In this document: positions 1 through 11,800 of the stretch, one piece after another
How positions within the stretch are numbered: the stretch's first letter is position 1
Layout of the letters: each line of letters starts with the position of its first letter
NCBI GenBank assembly: GCA_036873755.1
Contig: JAVTVY010019570.1
Location: 1-64,000 of the forward strand
Source of the DNA: Hanleya hanleyi
Taxonomy: Eukaryota > Mollusca > Polyplacophora > Lepidopleurida > Hanleyidae
DNA: 64,000 nt
Direction of reading: 5' to 3'
Notes under the pieces: model-generated
Database searches by the model: none
What the model saw: the letters and a program-made list of their open reading frames with translations, nothing else
Told to the model about the DNA's origin: nothing
Translations under genes and position numbers: made by a program

Positions 1-600
1 CGAAAAAATTGACCATCCCCATACCCCATACAGGCATTTTCCCTTATATTGTATAATACAGACCCCTATTGTGGGGGTAAAGTCCGTGTTCCGCTTTTTA
101 TAGTTTCGGGAAAAATCCTAATTTTACATGCACCCACCCCATTGACTTGATAGGCAGGTCCCAATAAGCCCGGGGACCGATATTAGGCCTTTTGACTAGG
201 GTTGATAGGGGGTTTTCCCCTATTTTAGGGGTAAAGTCCGTGTTCCGCTTTTTATAGTTTCGGGAAAAAATCCTAATTTTACATGCACCCACCCCATTGA
301 CTTGTTAGGCAGGCCCCGATAAGCCCGGGGACCGATATTAGCCCTTTTGGCTAGGGTTGATAGGGGTTTTCCCCTAGTTTAGGGGTAAAGTCCGTGTTCC
401 GCTTTTTATATTTTCGGGGACAAATCCTAATTTTACATGCACCCACCCTATTGACTTGATAGGCAGGTTCCGATAAGCCCGGAGACCGATATTAGCCCTT
501 TTGGCTAGAGTTGATAGGGGGTTTCCCCTAGTTTAGGGGTAAAGTCCGTGTTCCGCTTTTTATAGTTTCGGGAAAAAATCCTAATTTTACATGCACCCAC
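1..600. repeat. 152-bp tandem array, Polinton-end type (about 4 units)
   Basis: About four units with a period near 152 bp. Each holds a block reading GTCCGTGTTCCGCTTTTTAT followed by a conserved stretch ending TTTACATGCACCCACCC (ends near 140, 290, 446, 603). The same unit recurs at 46870-47680 in the same orientation and at 35575-36050 inverted, where it sits at the two ends of Polinton copy 2. I infer that this is the end array of another, mostly lost Polinton. The first unit is cut by the window edge. Confidence 0.85.
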
Positions 601-735
601 CCATGACTGAATGGCCCTAGAGGAGCGCTTCACTTTGACACCTCACTCGACCCATTCGGTCCACTAGGGTCACAAAACGTCTATTCCCATACTCTTTTTA
701 GGCATTCCCCGTATACATTAACATTGGAAGTCACT
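600..735. mobile_element. Outer end block of a Polinton terminal region
   Basis: Follows the 152-bp array and matches the block beyond the array in copy 2 (about 47660-47745): shared 'ATGACTxxATxGCCCT', the GAGCG(C/T)TTCACTTTGACACC stretch, and a CCACTAGGG motif also found at 5158 and 5198. The following 736-942 shares only a short 'TTCTGTCCGCGG' segment with 5260-5275. I see no supported gene there. Confidence 0.6.
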
Positions 736-1607
736 TGGTTGACATGGGACTACGTTCTGTCCGCGGAGGAATACAAAGATTACAGGTTGCCGGAACTACT
801 TTTGACCTCCACGTGACCTTGAGCTGGTGGCGCCCCAGAGGTGAAAGGCGATGGGGCGTCCCCTATACCTTTAACCTGGAAAAAAGGGCACCAAGAGTTA
901 CCTCCCTGGAAAACGTAACTCGAAATCCCGGCTCCCTACTACTGACGATATTGCCATCATGCCTCGCCAGCATCATGGAAACTTGGCCGAGAAACGAGCA
1001 TTCAGGCCAGACAATAGATATGTCGGCTTAGTACACGTTACTATTCCATATTTACTTGAGTTTTAGTGACAGTAATGCCACGCGAAATGGGTCTGGAATT
1101 ATTTTTCTGGACAAATAGGCCCTACTGATTTGAGACATATATTGCTCGGCAGTTATGTGAATGAACGACCCAATGAAGATATGACCATTGCTGTCTTTCC
1201 AAAGTCACGAGATATCATTCACCAAGCACAGATATTTCATTGTTCTTGTGGTATCCTAATAGACTAGGTATTGCGACTAAAATAATTCAATCTGGAATGA
1301 CGTATAGTATTAGACCTGAGGAGGTGAGAGAGGCTTATTTCAGTAGATCTTAGTAAATGCTTCTTTTCATCTGTTCTAAAACTCATTCTATAGCGGGGCT
1401 TGAATGAAGCACTTCACTGCCTGAACAGTCGGCACAACTGCTTCTGGCTGGATAGGATAAATACGATACGGAGTCATGTGGAAAAATGTTCAAACGACCC
1501 CTATCCTGAGGTTGTAAAACCTAGCATCAGAGATCTTTTTTATTCATTGATATATCGCACGCTTTTAATCGTGACTGGAGCGATATAGATGGTCAAGCAT
1601 TCACGGT

Positions 1608-1925
1608 TCAAATTAACGAACTTTTCAACAGTAAATACATGCAGGAACTACAGTTGTTGGCAAAGATGGTATTGAGGATTCCATTGTGAAAGTCTTTTCG
1701 TCCTGTTTTACGAAAGACCCTTTCAATGCTCAGATCATCATTTGGGTCACAATAAATTGAAGCTGAAAGGCCACAACCAGATACGCTGGCCCCCGCGATT
1801 ATAGCTTTTGGTTTTATAGTCGGAGCTGCATGTCCTCCGATTTTGTTGATTTTGGTGTGATCTCCTGATTTAACACCATATCGTCGCAGGAATCCAAAAC
1901 GGTCAGCGAAAAACATTGCTTTCAT
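1608..1925 (-). CDS. Hypothetical protein in 2.7-kb repeat, copy A
   Basis: Open frame from the ATG at 1925 (the frame is open further upstream, without another ATG) giving about 105 residues. It is predicted basic and Gly/Ala-rich in the middle, with several cysteines near the end. I do not recognise the family and see no clear domain. The reason to list it is that the translated product is identical in copy B (6321-6638), while other parts of the repeat have accumulated substitutions and indels. That could mean constraint, or just local gene conversion. It may be one exon of a transposon-encoded protein. There is no TATA box or start context that decides the question. Confidence 0.3.
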   Translation of the reverse strand: MKAMFFADRFGFLRRYGVKSGDHTKINKIGGHAAPTIKPKAIIAGASVSGCGLSASIYCDPNDDLSIERVFRKTGRKDFHNGILNTIFANNCSSCMYLLLKSSLI

Positions 1926-2559
1926 TCCGCGAGAAGCCGTTGACGTTGTGTCAAGACTCGGTCCTAGATACAATGCTCGACCTTATCGAAACACAACCAC
2001 AAAACTTTAGAAAATTTCTGATAAAGTATCGTACACGCACAGCAAAATCCGATCGTAGCTTACAAAAACTCCGGCTAGGGGCCATTCGAACGTTGTCTCA
2101 TTCTGTATCCTATTTATCCAGCCGGAAGCAGTTATGCCGACTGTTTAGACAGTGAAGTACCTCAATCGAGCTCCGTTATATAATGGGTTTTAGAACAGAT
2201 TATGAAAAGACTCACCAAGTCGTGAAAATTCAAAATTATAGCCGTGTATCCTTTTCTGAAGAGGTGCCAAATGAAACAATTTATTGCTCAAATCTACACC
2301 TGCTATTGCTATGCCTTATTCCTCCTTTAGGAGATCCGTTGCAGAGTAAAAGTTCTCACCCCTCCGGAGTCTCAGCTGGTTACTCGGCCCATGCGCCACT
2401 TTAACATTTCCTCTTTCCTCTTTGCAAGCTACCGCGTGTAGATGCATTTTATAGGAGCTCCTGTTTGATTCTAGATTTGGACGTAACCTAGGGTTATTTT
2501 TCTGAGTCAAACTACTAGCAGTTTGAAATCAGAAGAAAATCGCTTTTCGTCCGTGGTCC

Positions 2560-3178
2560 GTGGTCCGTCAGTCAGTCAGTCAGTCAGTCAGTTGTCCGTC
2601 CGTAAACAATTATTGTTATCGCGATTTCTCAGGAACTACTGCATGGATCTTTCTCAAATTTGGTACACAGGTTCCCCTTGGGGTCTAGTTGTGCAAGATA
2701 GCGTTTTTGGTCCGATTCGAAAATCCAATATGGCCACCAGGCAGCCATCTTGGATTTCCCCATGAAACCTTGTTATTGCGATTTCTCAGGAACTGCTGCA
2801 TGGATCTTTCTCAAATTTGGTACACGGGTTCCCCTTGGGGTTTAGTTGTGCAGGATACCTTTTCTGGTCTGATTCGAAAATCCAATATGGCCACCAGGCA
2901 GCCATCTTTGATTTCTCCATGAAACTTTGTTTCTCAAGAAGTACTGCATGGACCTTTCTCAAATTTGGTACACAGATTCCCCTTGTTGCCCAGTTGTGCA
3001 AGATACCTTTTTTGGTCTGATTCGAAAATCCAATATGGCCACCAGGTGGCCATCTTGAATTTCCCCTTTAAACGTAGTTGTCGTGAATTCTCAGGAAATA
3101 GTTCATGGATCTTTCTGAAATTTGGTACACAGGTCCCACATGGGGCCTAGTTGTGCAAGATACCTTTTTGATCCGATT
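2560..3178. repeat. CAGT microsatellite plus 156-bp tandem array, copy A
   Basis: A CAGT/GTCC simple repeat (2565-2600) precedes about four units of roughly 156 bp. Each unit starts near a GATTTCTCAGGAACTACTGC-like segment (about 2625, 2780, 2930 truncated, 3088) and includes 'TTTGGTACACAGGTTCCCC' and 'GATTCGAAAATCCAATATGG'. Short open frames here are translations of the repeat and not genes. Confidence 0.85.
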
Positions 3179-3202
3179 CGAAAATCCAGGTTACGCTTCA
3201 AA

Positions 3203-3520
3203 TTAATACGGTATTCCCGAGTTGTGACGTTGCATAACAAGAGTCGGCGGATCAAACGGTGGGGCATATTCTATATATTGACTATAGAGAATATCCATAC
3301 CTTCACCTTCTGTATCAAGGAGTTCAAATAATTCGGAATTAAAATGTATTTCTTCAAATTTTAAATCAGTTTTCTTTAGTCCATACAGTTGCAAGTGAAC
3401 TGCCCCGCCCTTTCGCCTGCCGGCGGGTCGGCTACATGAAGGGACGTCACTCTTGTGACACAACGTCACAACTCGACAACTGTAGACGACTGCATGTTTC
3501 GATCCAAGGGAGATAATCAT
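3203..3520 (-). CDS. Hypothetical small ORF bounded by short inverted repeats, copy A
   Basis: 105 residues from the ATG at 3520, conserved in copy B (7914-8231) with only a few differences. The C-terminal half is acidic and would suit a real protein (Phe-Glu-Glu, Asp-Thr-Glu-Gly-Glu), but no family is recognised. The segment is flanked by an imperfect inverted repeat of about 26 bases (GAGTTGTGACGTTG... near 3215-3241 against its complement near 3450-3475). The ORF may therefore lie inside a small inverted-repeat element of about 260 bp. Coding status is uncertain. Confidence 0.25.
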   Translation of the reverse strand: MIISLGSKHAVVYSCRVVTLCHKSDVPSCSRPAGRRKGGAVHLQLYGLKKTDLKFEEIHFNSELFELLDTEGEGMDILYSQYIEYAPPFDPPTLVMQRHNSGIPY

Positions 3521-3654
3521 GATTCAGACACTTTTGAAGTTTCAACATTACTGCGCGGACCGGATCCCTTCAGTATTAAGTATTGTACCATCTTACTATT
3601 TTCGAGCATGGTATCTTAAAAGAGATATCTCAAACTAGCCCAGTAAACAGAACA

Positions 3655-3817
3655 GAATAATATTGCTTGTTTTACCTGTACCATCGATGTCGGGGAAGAA
3701 CCTTATCTACCATAGTACAGATCTTTGATGATTATTCTCAAGCCGAAGACCGCGATGTACTCGTATATGACTGGGCCGCCGATCATTTCAATGTACAAGC
3801 GCCGTTCTGGGCTTAAG
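3655..3817 (+). pseudogene. Adenain-like protease, C-terminal fragment (Polinton remnant)
   Basis: In plus-strand frame this encodes about the last 50 residues of the Polinton cysteine protease. It matches the intact copy at 36836-37309 starting just after its active-site Cys region, with a shared 'LYHRCRGRT' and an ending FNVQ-PFWA before TAA. The upstream part (active-site His, Asp and Cys) is absent because the fragment abuts the end of the 2.7-kb repeat. A second partial copy of the last 40 bases follows at about 3822-3860. It belongs with the terminal region at 4330-5540 and shows that this Polinton lies in the orientation opposite to copies 1 and 2. Confidence 0.8.
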
Positions 3818-4330
3818 TTCTATTGATTTCAATGTACAAGCCCCTGTTCTGGGCTTCAGTTTTCATGTGGTTGTTCTCACGTTCTTGTTGTTATTTATTG
3901 TTGAATAAAAAACAAAATGAGATCTCACCCAAACCCCTGTCTTGTGTGTTTTCTGTGTGAGCATAAAACAAGCGGCCATGAATACCCAATGCTTGAACAG
4001 ACATGTGGGATTCGAATTTTAACCAAACTGGCCAGTCAATAAATGGCCTGAGAAAGTAGCCAATCAGTGGCCTAGGATGTGGCCAAATGTAACCAATGAA
4101 TGTCCAGAAAACAAAGCAAGAGCACTGCAGTAGATAGAGAGCCAATGAAATCAGCCCACAGACCAAGTATATGTTTTGGTCTAGGTTAAGAGCGGGCATT
4201 CCGGCACAAACATTTTGACGAGAATGGAAGAAAGCAAGTTACAAGAGCAACAGGTGGAGTGAAAAACTATAGAGGTTTGAGGTGCGGGTAAAGACAAGGA
4301 AGACGGCGAATGGAGACTCGTCCAACACCT
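3818..4330. other. Non-coding Polinton flank beyond the protease
   Basis: No supported gene. Part of it (about 4125-4205) is related in inverted orientation to 22160-22240 and 22340-22430, the stretch after the protease in copy 1. Shared features are the 'GAGAGCCAATGAAATCAGCC' region and 'TTTTGGTCTAGGTT'. This supports assignment to the same element type. Confidence 0.5.
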
Positions 4331-5540
4331 ATAGATTAAGTTTATTACTATAAGTTCCATGGTTTCATGTATTTTTTCGTGCCAATACGGTTATGAGGAA
4401 AACTGAGGGTTCCCCACTGGCCATTTAACATGAGCATAGTGCTGGCGATATTGTCGGGGATCCTGTGCATTCCATGGGTGCTTCGGGAGGGCGGATTAAG
4501 GCTATCTATTGATCCGGGGGGGCCGAACATTGCCGGAAGGGGACCTTTGACCTGGTTTTGACCTTTTGACCCGAAATTCACCCGCGCAGGCGTGCGGCTG
4601 AATAACCCGCGCGCTGCGTGCGGCCGGGAAAAACCCGCGCAGGCGTACGGCCGGATAACCCACGCAGGCGTGCGGGCGGGCGGGCCGGGGAAAACCCAGT
4701 GGGAAACCCCAGATGTTGAACAGTACCCGGATGTAAGACAGAGGGATGACGCACTCCAGTCCCCCGGATGTTGAAGAGGTGCCGGATGTTGAAAGCCAGT
4801 ACATGCATTCCATAAATGCGGTGGGAAACCCGGATGTTGAAAGTCAGTACATGCATTCCAAGGTCTAAGGAAAAATTGGAACTCTTCAGTGTTCGGAGGT
4901 AGTTTTTGGTCATAGAAACCGGATGTGACGTCACACGTCAGACACTTGCGCAGAACCCATACCACCAAACCACAAAAATGAACCAATAGTGGCCCATCTC
5001 TACCCCACACACACGCCCACGCACCCCCAAAATGCCTGCTTTCTATATTACGGCCAGACCACGCATGCGCAGAATATTGAAAACGGACGATACATTAGTC
5101 CAGTCGGATGCTCCTCCACAAGAGCTTCAAAATAAGATCTCATACGACACCATCGGACCACTAGGGGCTCACCTCACTTGACCCAATCGGTCCACTAGGG
5201 GCCCATAAAGATTGCCGAACATTCCAGATGATTCTCACGAAAACTCGCGTATTTGGGACTACTTTCTGTCCGCGGAAGCTTCTCCCCACGACCGCATCAT
5301 GGCCAGACCGCATCACCGCGGAGGAATACATTCCCCTCCAATATACACAGGAGAGGTCACGCCCGATTCACGCAGACCGGCAGTGACGTCATACACTTGC
5401 GCAGAAACACCTGCGCACACCACTTTCGGTTTTGTTTTCTGCGCCAGAGGCTCCAGATGCTTAGACTATACTACTTATCTATCAACTCAACTTTGGATAC
5501 AAAAGATGACACGCGTGAGCCGATCGACTAGTGACCAACA
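4330..5540. mobile_element. Polinton terminal region (remnant element 0)
   Basis: 4330-4930 matches 36190-36690 of copy 2 in inverted orientation, including 'GGGTGCTTCGGGAGGGCGGA', paired AGGTCAAA-type tracts and several CCGGATGTT(G/A) repeats. 5150-5440 matches the outer end of copy 2 (47690-47980), with CCACTAGGGGCCC, 'GGGACTACTTTCTGTCCGCG', 'CGCCCGATTCACGCAGACCG' and TGACGTCATAC-CTTGCGCAGAA. Unlike copy 2, no 152-bp array lies between these blocks. Long minus-strand open frames here (4348-5010) follow the GC-rich repeats and I do not regard them as genes. Confidence 0.75.
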
Positions 5541-6320
5541 ATAACGACACTGGATCTCAATGGCGTTCAAATGAAATGACAAACCAAGTGTGAGATGAGA
5601 GTATATTCCTGCAAAAGTCTTTGGAATCATTTGAACAGAAGCATATCCAGTGATAAGACGATATTGCCATCATGCCTCGCCAGCATCATGGAAACTTGGC
5701 CGAGAAACGAGCATTCAGGCCAGACAATAGATATGTCGGCTTAGTACACGTTACTATTCCATATTTACTTGAGTTTTAGTGACAGTAATGCCACGCGAAA
5801 TGGGTCTGGAATTATTATTCTGGACAAATAGGCCCTACTGATTTGAGACATATATTGCTCGGCAGTTATGTGAATGAACGACCCAATGAAGATATGACCA
5901 TTGCTGTCTTTCCAAAGTCACGAGATATCATTCACCAAGCACAGATATTTCATTGTTCTTGTGGTATCCTAATAGACTAGGTATTGCGACTAAAATAATT
6001 CAATCTGGAATGACGTATAGTATTAGACCTGAGGAGGTGAGAGAGGCTTATTTCAGTAGATCTTAGTAAATGCTTCTTTTCATCTGTTCTAAAACTCATT
6101 CTATAGCGGGGCTTGAATGAAGCACTTCACTGCCTGAACAGTCGGCACAACTGCTTCTGGCTGGATAGGATAAATACGATACGGAGTCATGTGGAAAAAT
6201 GTTCAAACGACCCCTATCCTGAGGTTGTAAAACCTAGCATCAGAGATCTTTTTTATTCATTGATATATCGCACGCTTTTAATCGTGACTGGAGCGATATA
6301 GATGGTCAAGCATTCACGGT

Positions 6321-6638
6321 TCAAATTAACGAACTTTTCAACAGTAAATACATGCAGGAACTACAGTTGTTGGCAAAGATGGTATTGAGGATTCCATTGT
6401 GAAAGTCTTTTCGTCCTGTTTTACGAAAGACCCTTTCAATGCTCAGATCATCATTTGGGTCACAATAAATTGAAGCTGAAAGGCCACAACCAGATACGCT
6501 GGCCCCCGCGATTATAGCTTTTGGTTTTATAGTCGGAGCTGCATGTCCTCCGATTTTGTTGATTTTGGTGTGATCTCCTGATTTAACACCATATCGTCGC
6601 AGGAATCCAAAACGGTCAGCGAAAAACATTGCTTTCAT
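6321..6638 (-). CDS. Hypothetical protein in 2.7-kb repeat, copy B
   Basis: Same product, residue for residue, as the ORF at 1608-1925 in copy A. Start taken at the ATG at 6638. Function unknown and no domain recognised. Sequence just upstream differs between copies (a short indel near 6702-6712), so the coding-strand identity stands out slightly from its surroundings. Confidence 0.3.
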   Translation of the reverse strand: MKAMFFADRFGFLRRYGVKSGDHTKINKIGGHAAPTIKPKAIIAGASVSGCGLSASIYCDPNDDLSIERVFRKTGRKDFHNGILNTIFANNCSSCMYLLLKSSLI

Positions 6639-7913
6639 TCCGCGAGAAGCCGTTGACGTTGTGTCAAGACTCGGTCCTAGATACAATGCTCGACCTTATC
6701 GAAAATATGTACAACCACATAACTTTAGAAAATTTCTGATAAAGTATCGTACACGCACAGCAAACTCCGATCGTAGCTTACAAAAACTCCGGCTAGGGGC
6801 CATTCGAACGTTGTCTCATTCTGTATCCTATTTATCCAGCCGTAAGCAGTTATGCTGACTGTTTAGACAGTGAAGTACCTCAATCGAGCTCCGTTATATA
6901 ATGGGTTTTAGAACAGATTATGAAAAGACTCACCAAGTCGTGAAAATTCAAAATTATAGCCTTGTATCCTTTTCTGAAGAGGTGCCAAAGGAAACAATTT
7001 ATTGCTCAAATCTACACCTGCTATTGCTATGCCTTATTCCTCCTTTAGGAGATCCGTTGCAGAGTAAAAGTTCTCACCCCTCTGGAGTCTCAGCTGGTTA
7101 CTCGGCCCATGCGCCACTTTAACATTTCCTCTTTCCTCTTTGCAAGCTACCGCGTGTAGATGCATTTTATAGGAGCTCCTGTTTGATTCTAGATTTGGAC
7201 GTAACCTAGGGTTATTTTTCTGAGTCAAACTACTAGCAGTTTGAAATCAGGAGAAAATCGCTTTTCGTCCGTGGTCCGTCGTCCGTCAGTCAGTCAGTCA
7301 GTCAGTTGTCCGTCCGTAAACAATTATTGTTATCGCGATTTCTCAGGAACTACTGCATGGATCTTTCTCAAATTTGGTATACAGGTTCCCCTTGGGGTCT
7401 AGTTGTGCAAGATACCTTTTTTGTCCGATTCGAAAATCCAATGTGGCCACCAGGCAGCCATCTTGGATTTCCCCATGAAACCTTGTTATCGCGATTTCTC
7501 AGGAACTACTGCATGGATGTTTCTCAAATTTGGTACACAGGTTCCCCTTGGGGTTTAGTTGTGCAGGATACCTTTTCTGGTCTGATTCGAAAATCCAATA
7601 TGGCCACCAGGCAGCCATCTTTGATTTCTCCATGAAACTTTGTTATCGCGATTTCTCAAGAAGTACTGCATGGACCTTTCTCAAATTTGGTACACAGATT
7701 CCCCTTGTTGCCCAGTTGTGCAAGATACCTTTTTTGTTCTGATTCGAAAATCCAATATGGCCATCTTGAATTTCCCCTTTAAACGTAGTTATCGTGAATT
7801 CTCAGGAAATAGTTCATGGATCTTTCTGAAATTTGGTACACAGGTCCCACATGGGGCCTAGTTGTGCAAGATACCTTTTTGATCCGATTCGAAAATCCAG
7901 GTTACGCTTCAAA

Positions 7914-8231
7914 TTAATACGGTATTCCCGAGTTGTGACGTTGCATCACAAGAGTCGGCGGATCAAACGGTGGGGCATATTCTATATATTGACTATAGAG
8001 AATATCCATACCTTCACCTTCCGTATCAAGGAGTTCAAATAATTCGGAATTAAAATGTATTTCTTCAAATTTTAAATCAGTTTTCTTTAGTCCATGCAGT
8101 TGCAAGTGAACTGCCCCACCCTTTCGCCTGCCGGCGGGTCGGCTACATGAAGGGACGTCACTCTTGTGACACCACGTCACAACTCGACAACTGTAGACTA
8201 CTGCATGTTTCGATCCAAGGGAGATAATCAT
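7914..8231 (-). CDS. Hypothetical small ORF, copy B
   Basis: Counterpart of 3203-3520, 105 residues with a few substitutions and no frame disruption. It is bounded by the same short inverted repeat. Coding status is unproven. Confidence 0.2.
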   Translation of the reverse strand: MIISLGSKHAVVYSCRVVTWCHKSDVPSCSRPAGRRKGGAVHLQLHGLKKTDLKFEEIHFNSELFELLDTEGEGMDILYSQYIEYAPPFDPPTLVMQRHNSGIPY

Positions 8232-8368
8232 GATTCAGACACTTTTGAAGTTTCAACATTACTGCGCGGACCGGATCCCTTCAGTATTAAGTATTGTACC
8301 ATCTTACTATTTTCGAGCATGGTATCTTAAAAGAGATATCTCAAACTAGCCCAGTAAACAGAACAGAA

Positions 8369-8806
8369 TTAGCATTCGTTCCTAATTATAAAATCTGAAG
8401 TATGTTTCATAGCTCATGCCAAAGTGTCAAAGAGATTTGTCTTCGCTTCCAGTACCCAATGATGACACGTGCAAAAAATAAATAAAATAAAAATACTACA
8501 AGACGAAGGATCCTCCGTACATATACATTCACCTTCAGACTAACTTTGCTCATTTCTCTTGTACTATAACAACCGACATAAGAACAGTTTCTAGAAATCT
8601 TGAAACTCCTAAAACTTAGAAAGATTATATCTTGGTGTTTTCCAGTGTCCCTTTTTCGATCTTTTTCGCTCAGATTAGAAATTCTGTAAACAAAATTACA
8701 AATCAATCGTTCGTTCCTAGTAACAATGGACAAAAAGATCCTCTTGTTATTAGCTTACAATTATCGGACAATGGTGGGCGCCAAGATCCTTCAGGATCTC
8801 TCGTTA
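8369..8806. other. Unassigned spacer
   Basis: AT-rich sequence between the 2.7-kb repeat and the 1.4-kb tandem repeat. Short open frames on both strands show no recognisable domain. Nothing supported. Confidence 0.5.
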
Positions 8807-11800
8807 TGGGTGCAGTCCACAGTAGACCCCTTGTTGCTGGAAATAGACCCTTGGTATAGCCCTTCCGTCTTTCTGAGATGCCAAACCATCCAGAAAACCC
8901 ATATAAAAGTATATATTTTCTTCATGGGAATCCTCATACCATTAATTCAGCATACAAGCCAGTTATGCAAATTCAACCCGGGATAAATTTTCTTCCCTCG
9001 GAACGCATTCCATATTTTCTGGGAAATCTATTAAAATGACCCAAAATACGTCATATTTCGTTAATTTCCTGGAAAAATCTTGACAATCGATTTCAATAAG
9101 ATTTCGTCTTAGTGTTCCCCGTCTCGAGGCGAGATAAAAAAGCTGTTCAAAATATGGGGTCGACCATGCCGTTTTTTGTCACATATTTCATATGTAACAT
9201 AACCCTATTTTTAAACACCTGAAAAACGTACGAAACTGAGGCTGACGAAGGTTAACTTCGCGGCCCGACTCGCCATATAGCTCAACCGAGCCACCCATCC
9301 GCATATGTCATTTTGAAGGAATGGTAGTACCCAGAAGCTTGGTACTATAAATACTGGTTACCAAAAAGGGAAGGATAATTATCATGTGGTCAGACCCGGA
9401 CGCTCTGCTGTATTAAAATTTTTGAGGGGGACCAATAATCCGAAACTGTGGACTACTCCCTATATGACTAAGGTGTATTTTATGGAAAAAGAGTACACTA
9501 GTATATCACACTTGCCATATAAGGGCTTTTTCGTTGGATATCCGTTCCTACCCTTTCCCCCTACCCCATCTTTGTTTTGGTGTGTTTTACTATCTGAAGT
9601 CGACATTTCGAGATACAACCTCAAATATTATCGTAATGGCCATGACCATGGGTTCGCAGCAATTGTCCGAATTATAATCTCACTTTCTAGCTTCTAAACC
9701 ATATCAGATGAGCACGGAACATGTTAAAATAACTGGAATTATGGTCAAATGGATGTTAAATTTGTAGTTTCCTCCGTCTGGTAAATATCGAAAATTCTCT
9801 CAGAATCTTCAAAAATAATGGCTAAGACGCAAATAACTGTTACCTATTCAGAGTATTTAACATTGTCCGTGAGTTTTGCGTTGGGAAATATCATGTTGAG
9901 TAATCAAATTGGTGTTGGTGTCCGAGATAATGCATTTTAGATGCCATAGCCGCCCCGTCCAAGGGGAGGCAAATCTGTATAGTCCTGCTTGGCAACATAT
10001 GTTATCGGCGTAGTTGTTCTATGTTTCACTTGAAAATTTCTAAATATTCTGCCCGACATTCGAAAGATCTGAAAGCGTACATTAAAATGGTATAAAACTG
10101 AACAATTTGAGCGAAAATGACAAGGCAAATGGCTTATTACAAGTCAGCAGAGCGTATCATACGTCAGAGTATATTTTTACTGTATATAAGGTATTGCATA
10201 TAGGGTGCAGTCCACAGTAGACCCCTTGTTGCTGGAAATAGACCCTTGGTATAGCCCTTCCGTCTTTCTGAGATGCCAAACCATCCAGATAACCCATATA
10301 AAAGTATATATTTTCTTCATGGGAATCCTCATACCATTAATTCAGCATACAAGCCAGTTATGTAAATTCAACCCGGGATAAATTTTCTTCCCTCGGAACG
10401 CACTCCATATTTTCTGGGAAATCTATTAAAATGATCCAAAATACGCCATATTTCGTTAATTTCCTGGAAAAATCTTGACAATCGATTTCAATAAGATTTC
10501 GTCTTAGTGTTCCCCGTCTCGAGGCGAGATAAAAAAGCTGTTCAAAATATGGGGTCGACCATGCCGTTTTTTGTCACATATTTCATATGTAACATAACCC
10601 TATTTTTGAACACCTGAAAAACGTACGAAACTGAGGCTGACGAAGGTTGACTTCGCGGCCCGACTCGCCATATAGCTCAACCGAGGCACCCATCCGCATA
10701 TGTCATTTTGAAGGAATGGTAGTACCCAGAAGCTTGGTACTATAAATACTGGTTACCAAAAAGGGAAGGATAATTATCATGTGGTCAGACCCGGACGCTC
10801 TGCTGTATTAAATTTTTTGAGGGGGATCAATAATCCGAAACTGTGGACTACTCCCTATATGACTAACGTGTATTTTATGGAAAAAGTGTTGCTGGCGCAT
10901 AATAGTCTGCGAGAGAATACGAGTACACTAGTATATCACACTTGCCATATAAGGGCTTTTTCGTTGGATATCCGTTCCTCCCCTTTCCCCCTACCCCATC
11001 TTTGTTTTGGTGTGTTTTACTATCTGAAGTCGACATTTCGAGATAAAACCTCAAATATTATCGTAATGGCCATGACCATGGGTTCGCAGCAATTGTCCGA
11101 ATTATAATCTCACTTTCTAGCTTCTAAACCATATCAGATGAGCACGGAACATGTAAAAATAACTGGAATTATGGTCAAATGGATGTTAAATTTGTAGTTT
11201 CCTCCGTCTGGTAAATATCGAAAATTCTCTCAGAATCTTCAAAAATAATGGCTAAGACGCAAATAACTGTTACCTATTCAGAGTATTTAATATTGTCCGT
11301 GAGTTTTACGTTGGGAAATATCATGTTGAGTAATCAAATTGGTGTTGGTGTCCGAGATAATGCATTTTAGATGCCATAGTCGCCCCGTCCAAGGGGAGGT
11401 AAATCTGTATAGTCCTGCTTGGCAACATATGTTATCGGCGTAGTTGTTCTATGTTTCTCTTGAAAATTTCTAAATATTCTGCCCGACATTCGAAAGATCT
11501 GAAAGCGTACATTAAAATGGTATAAAACTGAACAATTTGAGCGAAAATGACAAGGCAAATGGCTTATTACAAGTCAGCAGAGCGTATCATACGTCAGAGT
11601 ATATTTTTACTGTGTATAAGGTATTGCATATAGGGTGCAGTCCACAGTAGACCCCTCGTTGCTGGAAATAGACCCTTGGTATAGCCCTTCCGTCTTTCTG
11701 AGATGCCAAACCATCCAGAAAACCCATATAAAAGTATATATTTTCTTCATGGGAATCCTCATACCATTAATTCAGCATACAAGCCAGTTATGCAAATTCA

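Larger units (their letters stand above)
943..3652. repeat. 2.7-kb direct repeat, copy A
   Basis: Nearly identical to 5657-8368 at an offset of about 4713 bases, with small indels (for example a short deletion in B near 7758). Both copies begin at GACGATATTGCCATCATGCC and end at CAGTAAACAGAACAGAAT. The unit holds a conserved minus-strand ORF, a segment also present inverted near 18600-18900, a CAGT microsatellite, and a 156-bp tandem array. It lies inside a Polinton remnant: Polinton-end sequence is on its left and protease-coding sequence starts right after it. It could be a transposon of unknown class or a segmental duplication. I recognise no transposase. Confidence 0.85.
5657..8368. repeat. 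2.7-kb direct repeat, copy B
   Basis: Second copy of 943-3652. It contains the same CAGT microsatellite (about 7287-7307), 156-bp tandem units (7330-7890), the conserved minus-strand ORF and the inverted-repeat segment (7925-8190). It starts about 115 bases beyond the recognisable end of the Polinton remnant, so the remnant is bracketed by two direct copies. Confidence 0.85.

Noticed and set aside
2523..3150. Several overlapping plus-strand ORFs with repeated residues
   Set aside because: They are translations of the 156-bp tandem array and vary between copies A and B through indels.
4348..5010. Long minus-strand ORF of 220 codons
   Set aside because: It lies wholly in the GC-rich Polinton terminal block; related blocks at 36200 and 46560 do not keep the frame, and its composition follows the CCGGATGT and CGCAGGCG repeats.
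9386..11107. Repeated ORFs beginning with the same 15 residues
   Set aside because: Each is one reading of the 1.4-kb tandem unit and ends differently after single indels; no codon-level conservation.
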